From the NCBI RefSeq assembly GCF_018812025.1, contig NC_063061.1, positions 8,402,415 through 8,466,414 on the forward strand: a stretch of DNA of 64,000 bases, given 5' to 3'. The stretch is from Megalobrama amblycephala. Taxonomy: Eukaryota > Chordata > Actinopteri > Cypriniformes > Xenocyprididae. Position 1 is the first letter of the stretch. Each line of letters opens with the position of its first letter. The notes beneath the pieces were generated by a model. It was not told the origin of the DNA. It made no database searches and saw only the letters and a program-made list of their open reading frames with translations. The translations under genes and the position numbers were made by a program. Of the stretch, positions 1 through 14,500 are shown in pieces.

Positions 1-1238
1 CGGCAGCGCAGCGAAGGGAGCAGCAGTGCGCTGGTGAAAAAAAAATATATATATACAGAGAAACGAAAATCTAACAATGAAAAGGACGCATGAACGCATT
101 ATAGTTCACCAGTAACTAAACTAGTCTTTTTATATTTAAGTCAATGACGTAGAATCGTCTACGCAAGTGATTTAAAGGTTAGCAGCTGGCTAAAGCGAGA
201 CAGGGCTGTGTCATTGAGAAGGCAGGACACGTCAAGACGAGGAAGGGAGAAAACAAATAGACACTCTTGACGGATTAAAGATCCCCAGTTCATAATATCA
301 GATCAGATAGTTTGCGTTGTGATATCTGGAACGAGTGTCTGTCCTCTCAGTCATCGCTCGGATCAGCCACTAAGGTGAAAAATGAATTTATTTATTGATT
401 TTTGTCAACGTATTTATGATCAATCCCTAATATTACATGTTTATTGTGGTTTTATACGTGTTAAATCGTGCAGTGTTGCGAGTATTGTAGCTCGAGAGCC
501 GAAGACGTCATCATTTTTCAGCTCGAGCGTTCGTTCGTTAAAAAGGGAAGGTATTTCTGAGGACCTTTTTCCTTGGATGGTGTTTAGATATTAATAACAG
601 CAGAGGTGTTTTGTCGTGTAAGCTACCTGACTGTATTATTTCTGCGTCAGAAAAACACGGTCGAGTCGGCCTTTCGGTTGATATGAAGCCTTTTAGCAGT
701 TCCTGTTGAATAAGCCGGTAGCCTGTTAGCTGTTAGCCGAAGAGACGTCACGAATCTATAATTAGAGCCCGAGAGACCTTTATAACTTGTGTTATAGCCA
801 ATAAGGCATACATAATCAACATCGTCAGAGAATTAATGATATGACACGTTCATTAAATATATCTCTCCTGTCAGTATTTGTGACGTCTGGTGGCAGAGTG
901 CCACATAGTCTCTCACCAAAGGGTGTCCTCAGTGTTTCCACACTCTTAAAATAAAGAAGCTTTAACATCCATGGAAGGTTTCCTTCTCACAAAAGGTTCT
1001 TTATATTGGGAAAATGTTCTTTAGGTTATGTAAATTGTTATTCACACTAAAAAAAAGGGATCCAAAATTGGTTCTTCTATGGCATTGCTGTGAAAAACCC
1101 CTTTTGGAGCCTTAATGTGTCATGTGTTATATTGTGCGACTGTGTCATGTAGTATTTTAACCGTGGATGTGTGTTCTCTTTTAGGGCATAGGAAGCAAGA
1201 ACAACTGTGTTGGAGCCAGGTTGAACTGGAGAACATAA
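1..1238 (+). promoter_or_regulatory. 5' flank and probable 5' UTR of cpeb4
   Basis: No coding gene is recognised here. A pyrimidine-rich tract ending in TTTTAG at 1183-1184 is a plausible acceptor, so the first coding exon may begin at 1185 with an upstream noncoding exon. AAG|GTGAAA near 374-375 is one possible donor. The alternative is a single long leader exon. Positions about 935-1113 look like a dispersed repeat (see its entry), which favours an intron there. The short reading frame at 382-594 has no recognisable similarity. Transcription start and TATA box were not identified. Confidence 0.4.
935..1113. repeat. Dispersed 'AAGAACC'-type repeat upstream of cpeb4 exon 1
   Basis: The segment has repeated AAAGGTTCTTTA-like motifs and a run of the type seen again at about 45,711-45,840 and 44,222-44,300. 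I recognise this as a common cyprinid interspersed repeat, but its borders here are approximate. Confidence 0.45.
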
Positions 1239-2351
1239 ATGGGGGATTACGGGTTTGGAGTCTTAGTGCAGAACAACACTGGCAACAAGTCTGCTTTCCC
1301 AGTACGAATCCACCCTCACCTGCAACCCCCACACCACCACCAAAATGCGACCGCCAGCCCCGCCGCTTTCATAAACAGCACCCCGGCTGGGAATGGCAGC
1401 AACAGCGGTTCGACCTGGCTGTTCCCGACGGCCGGCGCTCACAGCAACATGCAAGATGAAATCCTGGGCTCCGAAAAGCCCAAAGTCCAGCAGCAGGAGC
1501 TGCAGGAGACCCAAGAGAAGCAGCAGCAGCAGCAGCTCTCGCCCGGACACCAGGAGAGCGGCATCATCTCTGAGCTGGAAAAGGCTCGCGCTGAAGAGAA
1601 TAAAGTGGAGAGTGGGTCATCCGAGGGGACCAACGGCAAGGAGAAGCTGCGTTTGGAGTCCCCCGTGCTGACGCCCTTTGACTATCAGGAGCCCTCGGGA
1701 CTGGGCACGGCTGCCCAATCCAGCACCTCCTCCTCCCTGACCAGCTTCAACAACTGGTCAGCTGCTATCCCTGCCACCCCTTCCACCATCATCAACGAGG
1801 ACATCAGCTTCTTCAACCCGGCTGCCTCAGCCAACAATGGCCCTCTGCTGTTCCAGAATTTCTCCCACCATGTCAGCCCGGGCTTCGGGGGCAACTTCTC
1901 CCCTCAGATTGGTCCCATCTCCCAGCACCACCCACCTCACCCCCACTTCCAGCACCCTCACAGCCAGCACCAGCAGCATCGTCGTTCTCCGGCTAGTCCC
2001 CATCCGCCGCCGTTCCCCCACCGCAGCGCCCCCTTCGGCCAGCTGCCGCATCTCTCCAACAACCTGAGCAAGCCTCCGTCACCATGGGGCAGCTACCAGA
2101 GCCCCTCACCCTCTCCTTCTTCCACATCCTGGAGCCCAGGTGGGGGTTATGGCGGTTGGGGTGGCTCCCAGGGCCGCGAGTACCGCAGAGGCCTGAATGG
2201 CGGCATGACGCCAATCAACTCCATCTCCCCGCTGAAGAAGACCTTCCCCAACAACCACATGCCCCAGCAGAAGTACTCCCGCGCCAGTCCCGGCTTCAAC
2301 CCCAAGTCCTGGATGGATGACAGCAGGAGCGAGAACATCTTCCCTTTTCAG
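1239..2351 (+). CDS. cpeb4: cpeb4 coding exon 1 (residues 1-371)
   Basis: This exon encodes the intrinsically disordered amino-terminal region. It contains a glutamine run near residues 93-97, the SPVLTPFDYQE block, a His/Pro-rich stretch (SQHHPPHPHFQHPHSQHQQH), SPASPHPPPFPHR, a Ser/Pro block, a Gly/Tyr/Trp patch (GGGYGGWGGS) and the ISPLKK block. It ends in NIFPFQ followed by GTGTGT, in phase 0. In CPEB4 this half drives condensate formation and is phosphorylated at SP/TP sites; many such sites are visible. The reading frame runs 18 nt past the donor to a stop, so intron retention would truncate the protein before the RRMs. Confidence 0.96.
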
Positions 2352-2526
2352 GTGTGTGTGCTTTATTGACATGATGATTTGCCTCAAAAATAGGTAACAA
2401 TAACCAGTTATTAATTGATAAATTAGCAAGGCAGGTTGACACCAAAGACGATAACTATGGTGATGATTCATTGCTGGCAAGATGGGCTTTTAATAAAACA
2501 TGGTTTTGTAAATGCAGTAGAAAGGC

Positions 2527-2562
<36 letters not shown>

Positions 2563-5500
2563 TGCTACTTGACTAGAGAAAATGGAGAAAGAGCGCTTTG
2601 GCGTTCCCTTTTGCCAAAAAGGTAGGAAAACTTACACCCATAATGAACTGGACTCGATCCGTCTGTCCGTGAGCAGGGATATAAAAATGTGCAAGTGCAA
2701 TCTGTAGTTTTTGTGAAAGCCCTAGAGAGATGTCAAAAGACTACCATTTCTGACAAATAAACTAGAATGTCTTGGTTCAGGTAACACTGTTCGTTTACTA
2801 CTGATGTTGCAACAATACAAAGCTGATTGTAAATCGGTGTAGCTCCAATTCTTAAAGGGATAGTTCACCCCAAAATAAAACATTTGTCATCATTTACTCA
2901 TTCTCATGTTGTTCCAAACCTGTACGAGTTTCTTTCTTCTGTTGAACTCAAAAGAAGATATTTTAAATAATGTTTGTAACCAGACATTTGATGGGACCGA
3001 TTGACTTCCATAGTATTTTCTTTTTCCTACTATGAAAGTCAATGCCTGGTCAAATGTCTGGTTGCCAACATTCATTAAAACATCTTCTTTTGTGTTCAGC
3101 AGAAGAAAGAAACTCATACAGGTTTGGAAGAACTTAAGAGTAAGTAATAACAATTAAAATTTTTGGATGAACCATCCCTTTAAGGTGTGGTCATATTAGT
3201 GAAATTTCAGCAGGCGAAAATAGGTCTGTTGATAATAGCATAGAGATGTATGAAGCCAATAGCCAAAACCAAATAGCTGTCGATAGCTTGGTCAAAGCGG
3301 TGAATTTGCGTGACCAGCTTGAACATGTGCGAAATCTGTGTGAGGAAATCTTTTGCCCTCACGCAATACTTCACGCTCGCACGGATTCCTCGAATTGACT
3401 GTATTTTGCCTGTAAAATTTTGTGAAGCAACGGTAAATGTGACCGCACCTTAATGAGAATAGTGAAATCCACACCACAACTATAAGGCTGTGTGTCCACC
3501 AAAGCGTTTTTTTCTAGCAGCTATCATACTTTTCCAATTGTTTTCAATGGGAGTGCCACGTTTTTTAAACTCCAGGAGCGTAACGAGGCGCTGAGCGTCC
3601 TTTTCACGCTCAAGCGCTGAGCGCTCTGCGTTTTTAACCGGTTGCCTTGAGTTGAAGAATGTTCAACTTTGAGTAAAATGCGGCGCTCGTCACTGTCACT
3701 TTTTAGTCAGCCGTCCAATCGGAGTGGAGGAGGGGTGGGGCAATACAACACCGACCAACTGTTACAACATTCTTGCTGTACAACGACATCAACCAGAGAA
3801 CGAAACAAAATGGATGACAAATTAATATTGCTGGTCTCCGGACATACATAGCAAGTACTCTACATTGTTTCGACATTTTTAGTCTGAAACAATTTATCTG
3901 CGAAATCAGTTACAAGTGCAACAGATATTCCATATCATAGCAACAAAGCGTCTCAACTAAAAAAAAAAAAAAAAAAAAAAAAAGAAGGAAAAAAAAAAAA
4001 AAAAAAAAAAAAAAAGCATCTAGCTTTTTCAGCTGGCTAAAATGCTTTGGTGGACACGGCCTAACGATAACAACAAAGAGGAATGATAATGTTCAAATCA
4101 CTTTCAGAATGTTTTTTTTTCTTTCCTGCTGATGAACAATAAAAACATTGACAGCTGATCAGAATCCACACAACTTTAAAAAGCTTTAAACAAAATTGCA
4201 GTACGCACTTAAAATAAACAATTTATCATCTGTTGGTGTGGACACTAATATAGTTATTGTTCTTGGTTTGAACTGGCCTTAACTGTGCCAAAATATATAA
4301 ATCTTGTTTAAAGAATATTAATTATATTGTGAGAATAAGAGTATTTAAAGAAAATATAAATCTCAGCAATTTTATGTAAATCTTTGTTTATAACAACTTA
4401 ATTACAGATATATAATGCATATAACTTGTTTATATCAAGCACCCCCCCCCACTCTCTATATAAAAGGTGTTGCATGTCTCTGTGCTCTCCCATTGGTAGT
4501 CGTCGCAACGTGTCTCGACTGCTCATTTGCATATAAGCTCATCTCATCTTTCTCACATTGCCAACAGTCTCTGTTGCTCTTGTCGCCGGAAATTGGCAGT
4601 TTACATTGAAATTGAATGATGCCTGGTTGCTTTAAAGCTGCAGTTGCTGTCAGTGTGAACTCCATAACACGTAGATCGTTTTGTGCATTTGCACAGCTCT
4701 AATTTGCCTGTTTCTGCTCTCTCATGGCACATTGTGACAAATTCTCCTTGAGTTGGGCCCAAAGCAACATGTGCCAGAGGCTTGGATGACTAACTTTGCT
4801 CTGCCTGTTTTGTTTTCCAAACAACTCTGTGAGATTTTAGTAGCTGACAACAGCTCAAAAATGTTGCCTACCATGACACCGTCTCGGACGGTTTGATGCT
4901 AATCTTACAAAGAGAATAACTGTAATGTAGATATTGTCTTTTTCACCCATTTGATTATCTTTACATAAGCCGGTGCATTAATAGTAGCACATAGTAGCAC
5001 AGATTTTAAAATGTCGGCCAACCTGTTTTATTCCTGGTAGTATATTTTTGGCCTTGTGTCATACTTAAATGGAGCTAGATGCCATCTTTAGATCTGTTAA
5101 GGTGATATACAATACATAAATATCACGTTCAATTAATTTAGGCAGCTGCAGCAGTAGTATGACAGGCATAAGTGTCTGTAAGCTGTACTAGAACTGGTCA
5201 TGTTTGCTTAGTGTGTGTGTGTACATGTGGTGGAGGGTGAAGTGAGGATTGTTAAAAAATCCTAGATACTTTGTAGAGCTGCACGATTCTGGGTAAATTT
5301 AAAGGTCCCGTTCTTCGTGGTTTTTTGAAGCTTTGATTGTGTTTATAGTGTGCAATATAACATGTGTTCATGTTTCGCGTGTAAAAAAACACAGTATTTT
5401 TCACATAATTTACTTATCTGTATACCGCTGTTTCCACTGTCATAAAAACGGGCTGATGACTTCCTTGTTCTATGAAGTCCCTCCTTCAGAAATACGTAAC

Positions 5501-8500
5501 GAGTTCTGATTGTGCCAGCGGTTCCTGTGTTGTGATTCGACAGCAGCTTAGCGCTCCTTGCCCAGAAAGGTCACGCCTCTTACCATAACGGGGAGATGCA
5601 CGCGCTCAGTGTTATTGTAAACACGTCTTTAATTTAACCCTATCAATTTGAGCCGGAATCAGACCCGGAGAACATAGATGAAGAGGATCGAGTAGAACCT
5701 GTGCAAACACGTCTTTTACAGGATGTGTCACAATGGTAAGCTGTTTATTTACAGTAGGTAACGTTACATAGGCCTAAACATAGAACAATGATTCGCGTGG
5801 CTGCAGCTAAACCAGCATGTGGTTAAACAGTAAACAACAGATATAATCAACAAATAATTTAAACTGATCATAACAAACACCAACAATCGATGGTGTCCGG
5901 TTGAATTACTACACTTTTTAAAAGTTTTGGTCGGATAAGTTTCAATTGCCATCTAGTTAACAAAGCTAAACAGCGTTGCCCTTTGTGTGATAAGTTACAG
6001 AAACTATTAAACGCACCAACGTAAATAATAAAATGCACTTACCGGTTGTGGTCCACAAACAACGCCTTCTCCAGACAAAGAGGGAACTGCTCCATCTTTC
6101 AAAAATAATCTTTGTGCGAATCCGGCATTAAACTGACTGAGATTGAGGAAGCTGTCCTCAGTAAAATGTGCTGCACATAGTTTAACATGTGGATTATAAT
6201 TTTCGGGAACCGAGTTAAACATAAATTGTAACCACTGATTTCTAAGTACAGCGTCCCTGGGAAGGCCAAACAAAGGTGATTGGACTGCGGGATGAAAATA
6301 ACAGAGTTTCGACGACATGGCGACAAACACATTTTACAAACGCAACTCTTGCTCTTCTCCGTGGGAGCGCAACAAGACCACGCCCCCTTTTTTGTGTATT
6401 CCTGTGGGCGGAGGTTAGTCAAAAAACTGTTTTAGTGACGTCATTAAAGAAGGAAGTAGAGGGATGTAGTCCAAACAGGCCGTTCATTGTAGGCTATTTC
6501 TGTTAAATAAAATATCTCGCTTGGCATTGAACTTTGAGCTTTAAAATTTTACAGATTTTATTTATACTCTAACAACAACATTACACACTAACTAAAGTTG
6601 GAAACATGGGATCACGAAGAATGGGACCTTTAAATCAATTTTAAATTAAATTGAATCATTTTTGTTTCAAACAGAGATCATCATTTTCCCCCAATTCTCA
6701 ACAGACAACTAAACAAAATAACATGTTATTTACTAGAGGTTCTGACAAAATGTTAATTGCTGCAGTCTATATAAAATGTTTAATTAATCTGAATTAATTA
6801 TTAAAAAAACAGTTTGATTCAGTGACTCACATTCAAATACTTCACTTGATTCTAGGGCTGCATGGCTTGTCAGAGCTGTACGGCTCTGTGATCAGTAGTA
6901 AATGCTTCTCCATCTGAAAGCCAGAGGGCGCTCTTGCACAGAAAATCAAAATATGCCCTGCAGCAGAAGAAAACACGCATCATATCGCTGTAGCTGAATA
7001 AACAGAAGATTGAAATGCTTTGATTAATTATACGTGACTAATAAACACACGACTGCCTTATTCTGTGTAAGAAGCCACATAACTGTCGTTATGAAGTGAG
7101 ATTGGAGTAAAAACATGTTATTAAATGTTGTCTTTTGTTGGACAAGATGTTAATAAATGCTTCTCGTGTCTGAAAAGAAGTTTGACGCGTGTTGCTTTTT
7201 TCAAATGTATATTATAACTAAGAACGCACTAAGAATCGCGTTTAATGTTCAATGTTATTTTTCGTATCGTGCGATATATCGTGCAGCCCTACTTGATTCA
7301 TTACTGAATGAATTCACTTGATTCATTCATCAGCGTTTTTGAACGAGTCTTTTAAAATAATGATTCAGTGACAAATACATTTTTAACAGTCACTTGTCGC
7401 CACCTAGTGGTGTAACGATGTAATGATACAATCGTTATTTGAAGCTCCAAGCTACTTTCAAAAGGTGATTTGCTCTATTTTGATCGCTACCGTAGACATC
7501 AGTGTTTAAATCTATAAACTATAAACTTTTATCCTAGTACTTACTGTTAATATGAATATTTGTAACAGAAATAGCAATAGGCCTACTGTGTGTTGAAAAG
7601 ACTGTTTGTGAAGCTGTTTCATACCTAATACATGACAACTGCTCTCTCTGGGTCAGCTGCAGCGCAAACGCAGATCTGAATGTTCCGGTGTGATTTTGTC
7701 AAAGGTTTAGTAGACGCAGGAGAATCGTTGTCATTTAGGAAAGAGATTGTGTGGTTGTTTAAATCGAGATCGTGAAATTTTAATGATTAATCGTGCAGCT
7801 CTAATACCCTTTAGCAGTATTTTTTTCTAAATAAAATGTTTTGTACTTAACCAATAAAGTAGGGCTGCACGATCTATCGTTTTAGCATCGATATTGTGAT
7901 GTGCAATAGTCACGATGTCAAGTAGGCTAAAGGGATCGTAGTTGATCCGTTATCCAATACGGACCAGGCCCCATGGTTCCAAATGCATGTGATTCTCGGA
8001 TTAATTGCAAAGTTTAACCATCATAGATCATATATCATTTGTTTTAGGTCCTGTCAGTTTAAACATTCAAGCGATTTTAAACAGTTCAAACGCAAGAAGA
8101 CGCGATTCGTAACTTTCGTGCTTTTTCTGTGCACACACAGAGCAGCACAGACAGCACGCGAACACCAATTCCGTTCTCTTCCACCTCTATTTGTTCTTGA
8201 ACAGAAAAATGCACGCGAAATTGTCATAATGCCCGTCTCGGCAAGTATCCTTGTAAACACAGTCGGTTATGTCGTAAGTGAACATAAACAACTGAAAAAG
8301 AAAAAGGATATGATTCAGAATATTGGATATGTCTTTTTTTTTTTCTTAAAGTGACAGCAGCTAAATAAACCTGCTGTCGTCTGTCTTTAATGTTAATCAA
8401 ACAACAAAATAAAGAAAAACAAGGCTTTAACAAAGATTAATTATATTTAATTCATACAGTAAAGACTATGCAGTGTTATTTTACATTTAATTGTTCAATT

Positions 8501-11500
8501 TCTTAATTTCTGTGCTCAATCAGTCTAGAATGATTCATTCTTTACAAATAATCTGGTGAAATGTGGTCATCTGATGAAACTGTTTCCATATCGCAAAAAA
8601 ACCAAAGCATCAGTATCGTGCAGCCCTACAATAAAGTACAGGGGCCATAGTGTATTGTGAATATAGTCATGGCTAAATGGTGTTGTTAGGTGTGACACAC
8701 AGTGGAGTGCCTCATTGCCTTTAAAGGTAACATCATAATAAAATTATAGATACAATTTTCCAAATTACGTGTCGTCCTTCTCCTAAAAAATGTGCGGATT
8801 GAGTTCCGATCCTGTTCCCCTCTCTGCTCTCTTGTCACTATTGGACTAAAAAAGACAAATTTAATAAAATTAAAAGGTATTATAAATTTGATATGCAAAA
8901 ATATAATAATGTGCTATGGGTTCTTCACAGTTTGTAATTTTAACAGTAAAATGCTTTAAAAATGCTGTTTAAAAACCTGTTAATTGGTTTAAACTATATT
9001 TTACTATATACGGTGACAATCTGTAATAGATCTAACAGGACATTTTGAGTAATTTTACAGTAAAATACTGTTAAATGTACAGACTCAAGTTAAAATGTAA
9101 TTTTGTGGAAGCTTGTTTTTGCCACTGAATTAAAATATATATATATATATATATTAAACATAATTGTTTGAACAAAATGCCACCAAATGGAAACTCACAC
9201 TAAAGGAATTGTGGGGAAAAAAAAGGTAAACTGATTGTTAAATTTGAGCTTGTCTGTTTAATTTTCATGTGGCGTAGTCCTTGTATCTTGTGGTCATCCT
9301 GGGAAGTTCTTATTTATGTGAGGGGAAGTCACAATTACGACATCAAGTGTGTTCAAATCACTTTTGCCTGAGCAAGATACCTTTTCTACAACAAATACAG
9401 CAAGATTTTTAGCTCTACTTGAACAAAATTATTGATAAAGACTTTTTAAAATTTAATTTATGAATCAATTTACTTTGTGGTGGCATTCATGTGCATTCAA
9501 CTCGAGAATTCAGTCTTTCTCTACATGACTTCAATGCACCATTGCCTCAAGTTTTTTTTTGTCACAATCTTCATTTCATACACGGTGAATGACATCGCTA
9601 GTGTCATCCTCTTGGTTTTTTAGAAGAATATTTGTTGGTACTTTCCAGAATGCATTGTTAATAACCACTTACTATAACACTACATTTAAAGATAACAGTG
9701 TCAATTCTATGGGCCATCAGTCCTCATTTGTGTCAGTGTATCTCCCTTTTCGCTTGATTCCAGGGAACAGGTGCCTGGCCCTTCCAGATCCTCTTATTGT
9801 GGTGTTTGCGCACAGAGCTCATCATCTGGTATAGAATCTGGGGTCAGCCTGCAGTTTTGTGATCTTGATGTGTTCTGTTCTTTGTAAAACCAACAAACTA
9901 AAGGTATTTGATAGCGCTTGGAACCTGTGGCTTCCACCGCTGAGAACAGGCAGCTCTTATTCACAGCTATTTGCTCCAGCTGGTTGAATACGTGATGTGA
10001 TTCCCAGCACTGCATAATGTCGCTGGAAGTTTCCACAGGCTCTGTGTACTCTCAGCCAAGAATATCTGATGTTTGGTGTGAAAGCAAAGGCTGTCTCCGG
10101 AGGGGGGGTAGGACACACGCGCGCGCGCACACACACACTCACATACACATTGACAGACTCACACGTGAACAGGCGCTGTCGAGATATGTAATTAAGCAGT
10201 TGCTCAAAGAGAAAATGAGAAATGGGACACGCAGTTCATGATGGTGAAGATGTGACAAGGTTAGATGATTGAAGACACTGTAAAGAAAACAGAAAAACAA
10301 ATATGGCTGTTGGGAAGTGTCTCTTCTTTTTATCCAGTTGGGCTGTTGTATGCCCAAGGCTCAATTAGCGATCAAGCTGACATGGAGACATTTTAAAGCT
10401 GTTTGTTTTACTTGCAAGGCCAGCTTTTGATTGGCTATTGTCATGGAGCGCAGGTGCCCACAGCAAATAGTCATCTGTCGCTCGGCTTTATCGTAAAGAA
10501 CAGAGGGTTAGCCAAGGATTTGACTGTGCAGTTGCCTAATATGACACACTTTACATTTTACACTCCATGCAAATCATTCTTCTTTTTTTTTTTTTTTAAA
10601 CTCATGTATATGCCTTTCTAGCTTAATTTTGTAACATTAGATGCAGAGTTTTGTTACGGTAATGAGTAACGGTGTGTTTTTTAGGGCACTGTGCAGTGGG
10701 TCAGCCAAGTCTTTTGTTGTTGTTGTTGTTTTTTTTGTATATTCTAGCCATCATATTAACTCTCTATAATCGTCTTTAAAGTCTCTAATGATTGTGTGAG
10801 CTTCAGGCTACCTCAACACGGACATTCATGGTCTTTATGGCGTAGCTAATACAAAGGAAATGGTTTTTGGTATTAGACTCATTGGTGTTAGAACCTTAAA
10901 TGCTTAGCTTACCCAAAAATGAAAATTCTGTCATCATCGTTTTTGCAGAACGTGTTTTTGCATTGATTTTTCCATTGTTTTTCTATGTAAACTTGCACAA
11001 GATGGATGCCATATGATTGGAATGCTATATTCCATGGTCACTGTATTTCACTGCTTTCGCTGCATGAAAAATAGCAGCGTTTTATTTTATTATTATTTGC
11101 ATTCAACTGATATGCAAATATATTGGCAGAGTAAACTTGACGGTTAATTTGATTAATCAATCAAGCAATAATTTTAAATTAGGTTACATGGCATACATTA
11201 ACATTTTTTTTCTTCTTCTCAGTACAACAGGATTTTAGATGTAAATTTGAGAGCAGTAGCAGCAGTAGAGCTGATTTGGTAGCACCAAAAGTAATTAATA
11301 ATTATAAATATTGATTTAATTTTTAGTATTACATGTTTTGTTTGATGGAAATGCACATTTGGCAGTAGCTTGAGCTTGAGATGCGGATGTAAATTTATTT
11401 TTATTAACAAAAACATTAACATCTGTAAAAATGGTAACAGCTTCATTTTTATACAGTAAAATCTAAAATCTAAACATTCTTTTAGAATTCTTCTTATTAA

Positions 11501-14500
11501 AACCGGTAAAGTCATACATTTGTATAGTATAACCACACATAATACCTCAAGTCCTACCATGCAAAAAGTAACTATATGGTTTATATATTTGGTATAACAG
11601 CCTAAACACATTTAGTATACAAATTGATCTTAACAAAAAAAAAAAACCTGTAATTATATTCCATTACTTCTATAATACATGTCTTCATTAATAATAATAT
11701 AATAAAATTTGTTATGATTATCCCACATTTCTGCCACAATACCATGGTTACAGTTAGTGTTACTACAGTAAATCCACGGTAAATGTTGGTGATTAGTGGG
11801 TTGAAAAGCCTTCTAACTTAATCAATGTGGCACAATTTTTCTCCTGTTTTCAGCGTCAGTGCTGTTAAAGTCAGCATCTGGCTTTAAACTAGTTTAAATC
11901 ACAAAGACATTAGTGTTTTGATTTGGAGAACTCTGCACCTAACTCGAATGCTTCTCAATGGATCTTACAGTGCGGTTCAGTGGTCGTATGATCGAGACCG
12001 GTCGGCAAGTGAACGCATTCACTCTAGCTTGTGCCGTCTTTTGAGCCGAGCTGATAAATGATCTGTGTGGTGCGGTTCAAATCGAATAGTGCTGTTCCGA
12101 TCCACTTTTGGTTAAAAAAAAAGGTCCCAAAATGTGACCATTTAGTCGTAGTCTAGAGCGCTATACAAATAAATAGGCTTCTGTTGAAGGCTTATGTTTT
12201 TAGACTAAACTGCCTTTAAAGGGCACCTAAAAATTTAATTTGTCATCATTTACTCATGGTCATGTTGTTTCAAAACTAGTAATGCTTTGGTTAATTTTCG
12301 AAACACAAAAAAATAATATATTTTTAATTAAACCTGAGAGGTTTCTGTACCACAAGTGAAATTCCAGGTAACCAAAACTTTGCTTTCTTCGCTTTATATG
12401 ATAAAAGTAAAAATGTAAACACTCATACATCGAGCACATAACATATGGTGAACATGGATGCTTATGTATGTGTAACATGCTAGAACAAACCATCACACAC
12501 TCATGTTTGGCTTTCCATGTGATGTGCTCTATGTATGTTTGTCGATCGTTGTTTAGATGTAAATAAAAGCTTAAATTAAATCTGCTAATCCTATACAGTG
12601 ATCGAATGTCTTCACAAGACTTGGATTAAACTGCTCGATTCATATGGATTTCTTTACGACACCTTTATGACCTTTTTGGATCTTCTAAGTTTTAGTTACC
12701 TGGACTTTAAGTGGAGGGACAGAAACCTATCTTAATTTGTGTCTTGCAGGTTTAGAACAGCACAAGTCTCAGTAAATGATGACAATTTTAATTTTTGGGC
12801 CAAGTATCCTTTTAATGTTTCATATAAACCTTCAACTCTGAGATCTGAAGTTTATTTATTTTTGGAATGGTGCTGTAGTAATTTACTGTAATAATACTGT
12901 AGTAATGACATTTTTTTTTTTTCAGTTGTCAGTTGAAAACCAAAATACAACTGTATTTTTTCATATTGAAAGTGCTCCAATAGGAAGAGGTCTGCGATAG
13001 AGGTATGGCCATAACGGTCATGGTTATTTGACCATTTATCTGACCAAGAGCTCTTTCTACACTTTAATTACTTTATCAGCAGAGTCAGTTGCGCTCCCCC
13101 GTGGAAAGTTTCCATACCCCCTGCCTTCCCAACCGTGTGGAAATGCCAGATTAATAGGCTTTAGAGTGATTTGATGTGGAAGGCTTTGAAATACCTTGTG
13201 CTGCAACAAAAAACACAATGTCAAGCCATTGGCACTCATTCCCCCCCCCCCCCCTTTCATTAGTTTAGCCGTGACATTTCAGATTAATGTCGTTCCTAAA
13301 AACACCCGTAACATGCCACACTTAATCACTCACATCAGGGTGTTCCATCAAGGTCCCTTTCTGAAAAGCTCACAGTAGACTTTTTCCTGTATCGCTCGAA
13401 CTATGATGACCTGAAAACATGCCCCTGGTGGGTAAAGGCCTTTGAGTCAGCAAGCCCTGTGCACGGTCTAATTATAGTTAAACCCAAAATAGCTCTCGCA
13501 TTAAGGAGCGGGAAATGCTTATTAACACCTTTTTAATAAGATGTGGTGTATAGAATGCAGCTTGTCCAGTTTTTGTTAATGGTGGCTTCAATCTTTATGG
13601 GGTTGGTTCTTCATCAAAGGGCTCTCAGCAGAGTGTTCTGTGCGGTAATTCTGAAGACGGCCTTTGGCCTGCTCTCATGTTCTGAATCAGCGCGTCAGCC
13701 CTGTGCTGTGGCATAAGTGCCCTGCGTGAGCACACGGCCTCTCTAAGCTGAGGGGGATGAGTGGTGCTCTGAAGATCCCAGCAGTTGCCAGATCTGACTG
13801 AGCACGAGCAGATTGTACCGTTAATCTCGGCACCATCTAGTTCAGATGGAGGTTGTGTTATGTTGGAGCTCAGGTACACCACGTTAGCTATTTATATAAA
13901 TAGCCTGCTGAACCTGGCTGCATCATATATGAAGCAGTGAGCAAGTTTCTTGTTTCAAACATTTAAAAAGGTGGCATTAGTGTTGTCAAATATCATAATT
14001 TCGATATGTATCGATACTGAAGTATCTGAAACGGTTCCAATACTTCTTTTCTGCGGTATCGACACACCGATACCAGCTGCTCGTTCTTGCTCTTTTCTGA
14101 CCAACGGCGAATTTACAGTTTGATACACACCCGCCTCCTGTCACTCACGCGTCTTATTCGCTTCGGTTGAATAGCGCTTTTATATTGCACGTAATTTTAC
14201 TCATTACTGCAGGTTTCATGCTCACACCAAAAGCACGCATGCCACTGATCTATATAAGTGGCGTGCACACAAAGCCGCATCTGAAACAGCTTGTGAGTAC
14301 CGAATTGAGTTTTTTTTTTTTTTTTTTTTCATGGCGTATTGTGCTTAAACGGTCAAATATACACAACATTATAGGCAAATCTGGGCAAAAGTCGTGTGGT
14401 GTATTAAAGCCTTAAGGGACGGTTCACACAGAAAAGGTTTTTGCATTCCACTGCACTGCTTTTTTTATTGTTTTTTTTTTTTTTATGTAAACATGTACTA

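Larger units (their letters stand above)
5303..6629. mobile_element. Kolobok-like TTAA-flanked DNA transposon, deletion derivative
   Basis: The terminal inverted repeats AGGTCCCGTTCTTCGTG and CACGAAGAATGGGACCT are flanked by a perfect TTAA on each side (5299-5302 and 6630-6633). The interior keeps a THAP-like exon on the minus strand and an acidic exon-like segment on the plus strand, both ending in canonical donors. TTAA duplication plus a THAP domain is the combination known for the Kolobok superfamily. No DDE transposase core is visible, so this copy is nonautonomous. Superfamily assignment is inference. Confidence 0.65.
5274..7803. mobile_element. hAT-like element disrupted by two nested insertions
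   Basis: The ends TAGAGCTGCACGAT (left) and ATCGTGCAGCTCTA-type (right) form terminal inverted repeats. The flanking octamers ATACTTTG and ATACCCTT match at only five of eight positions, so the target duplication is decayed or the pairing is imperfect. Inserted within it are the Kolobok-like element at 5303-6629 and a younger hAT MITE at 6853-7291. No hAT transposase is recognisable. Confidence 0.6.

Noticed and set aside
1115..2214. Several overlapping open frames in both strands across cpeb4 exon 1
   Set aside because: They are shadows of the high-G+C repetitive coding exon. None has a domain, and the cpeb4 frame alone matches the family.
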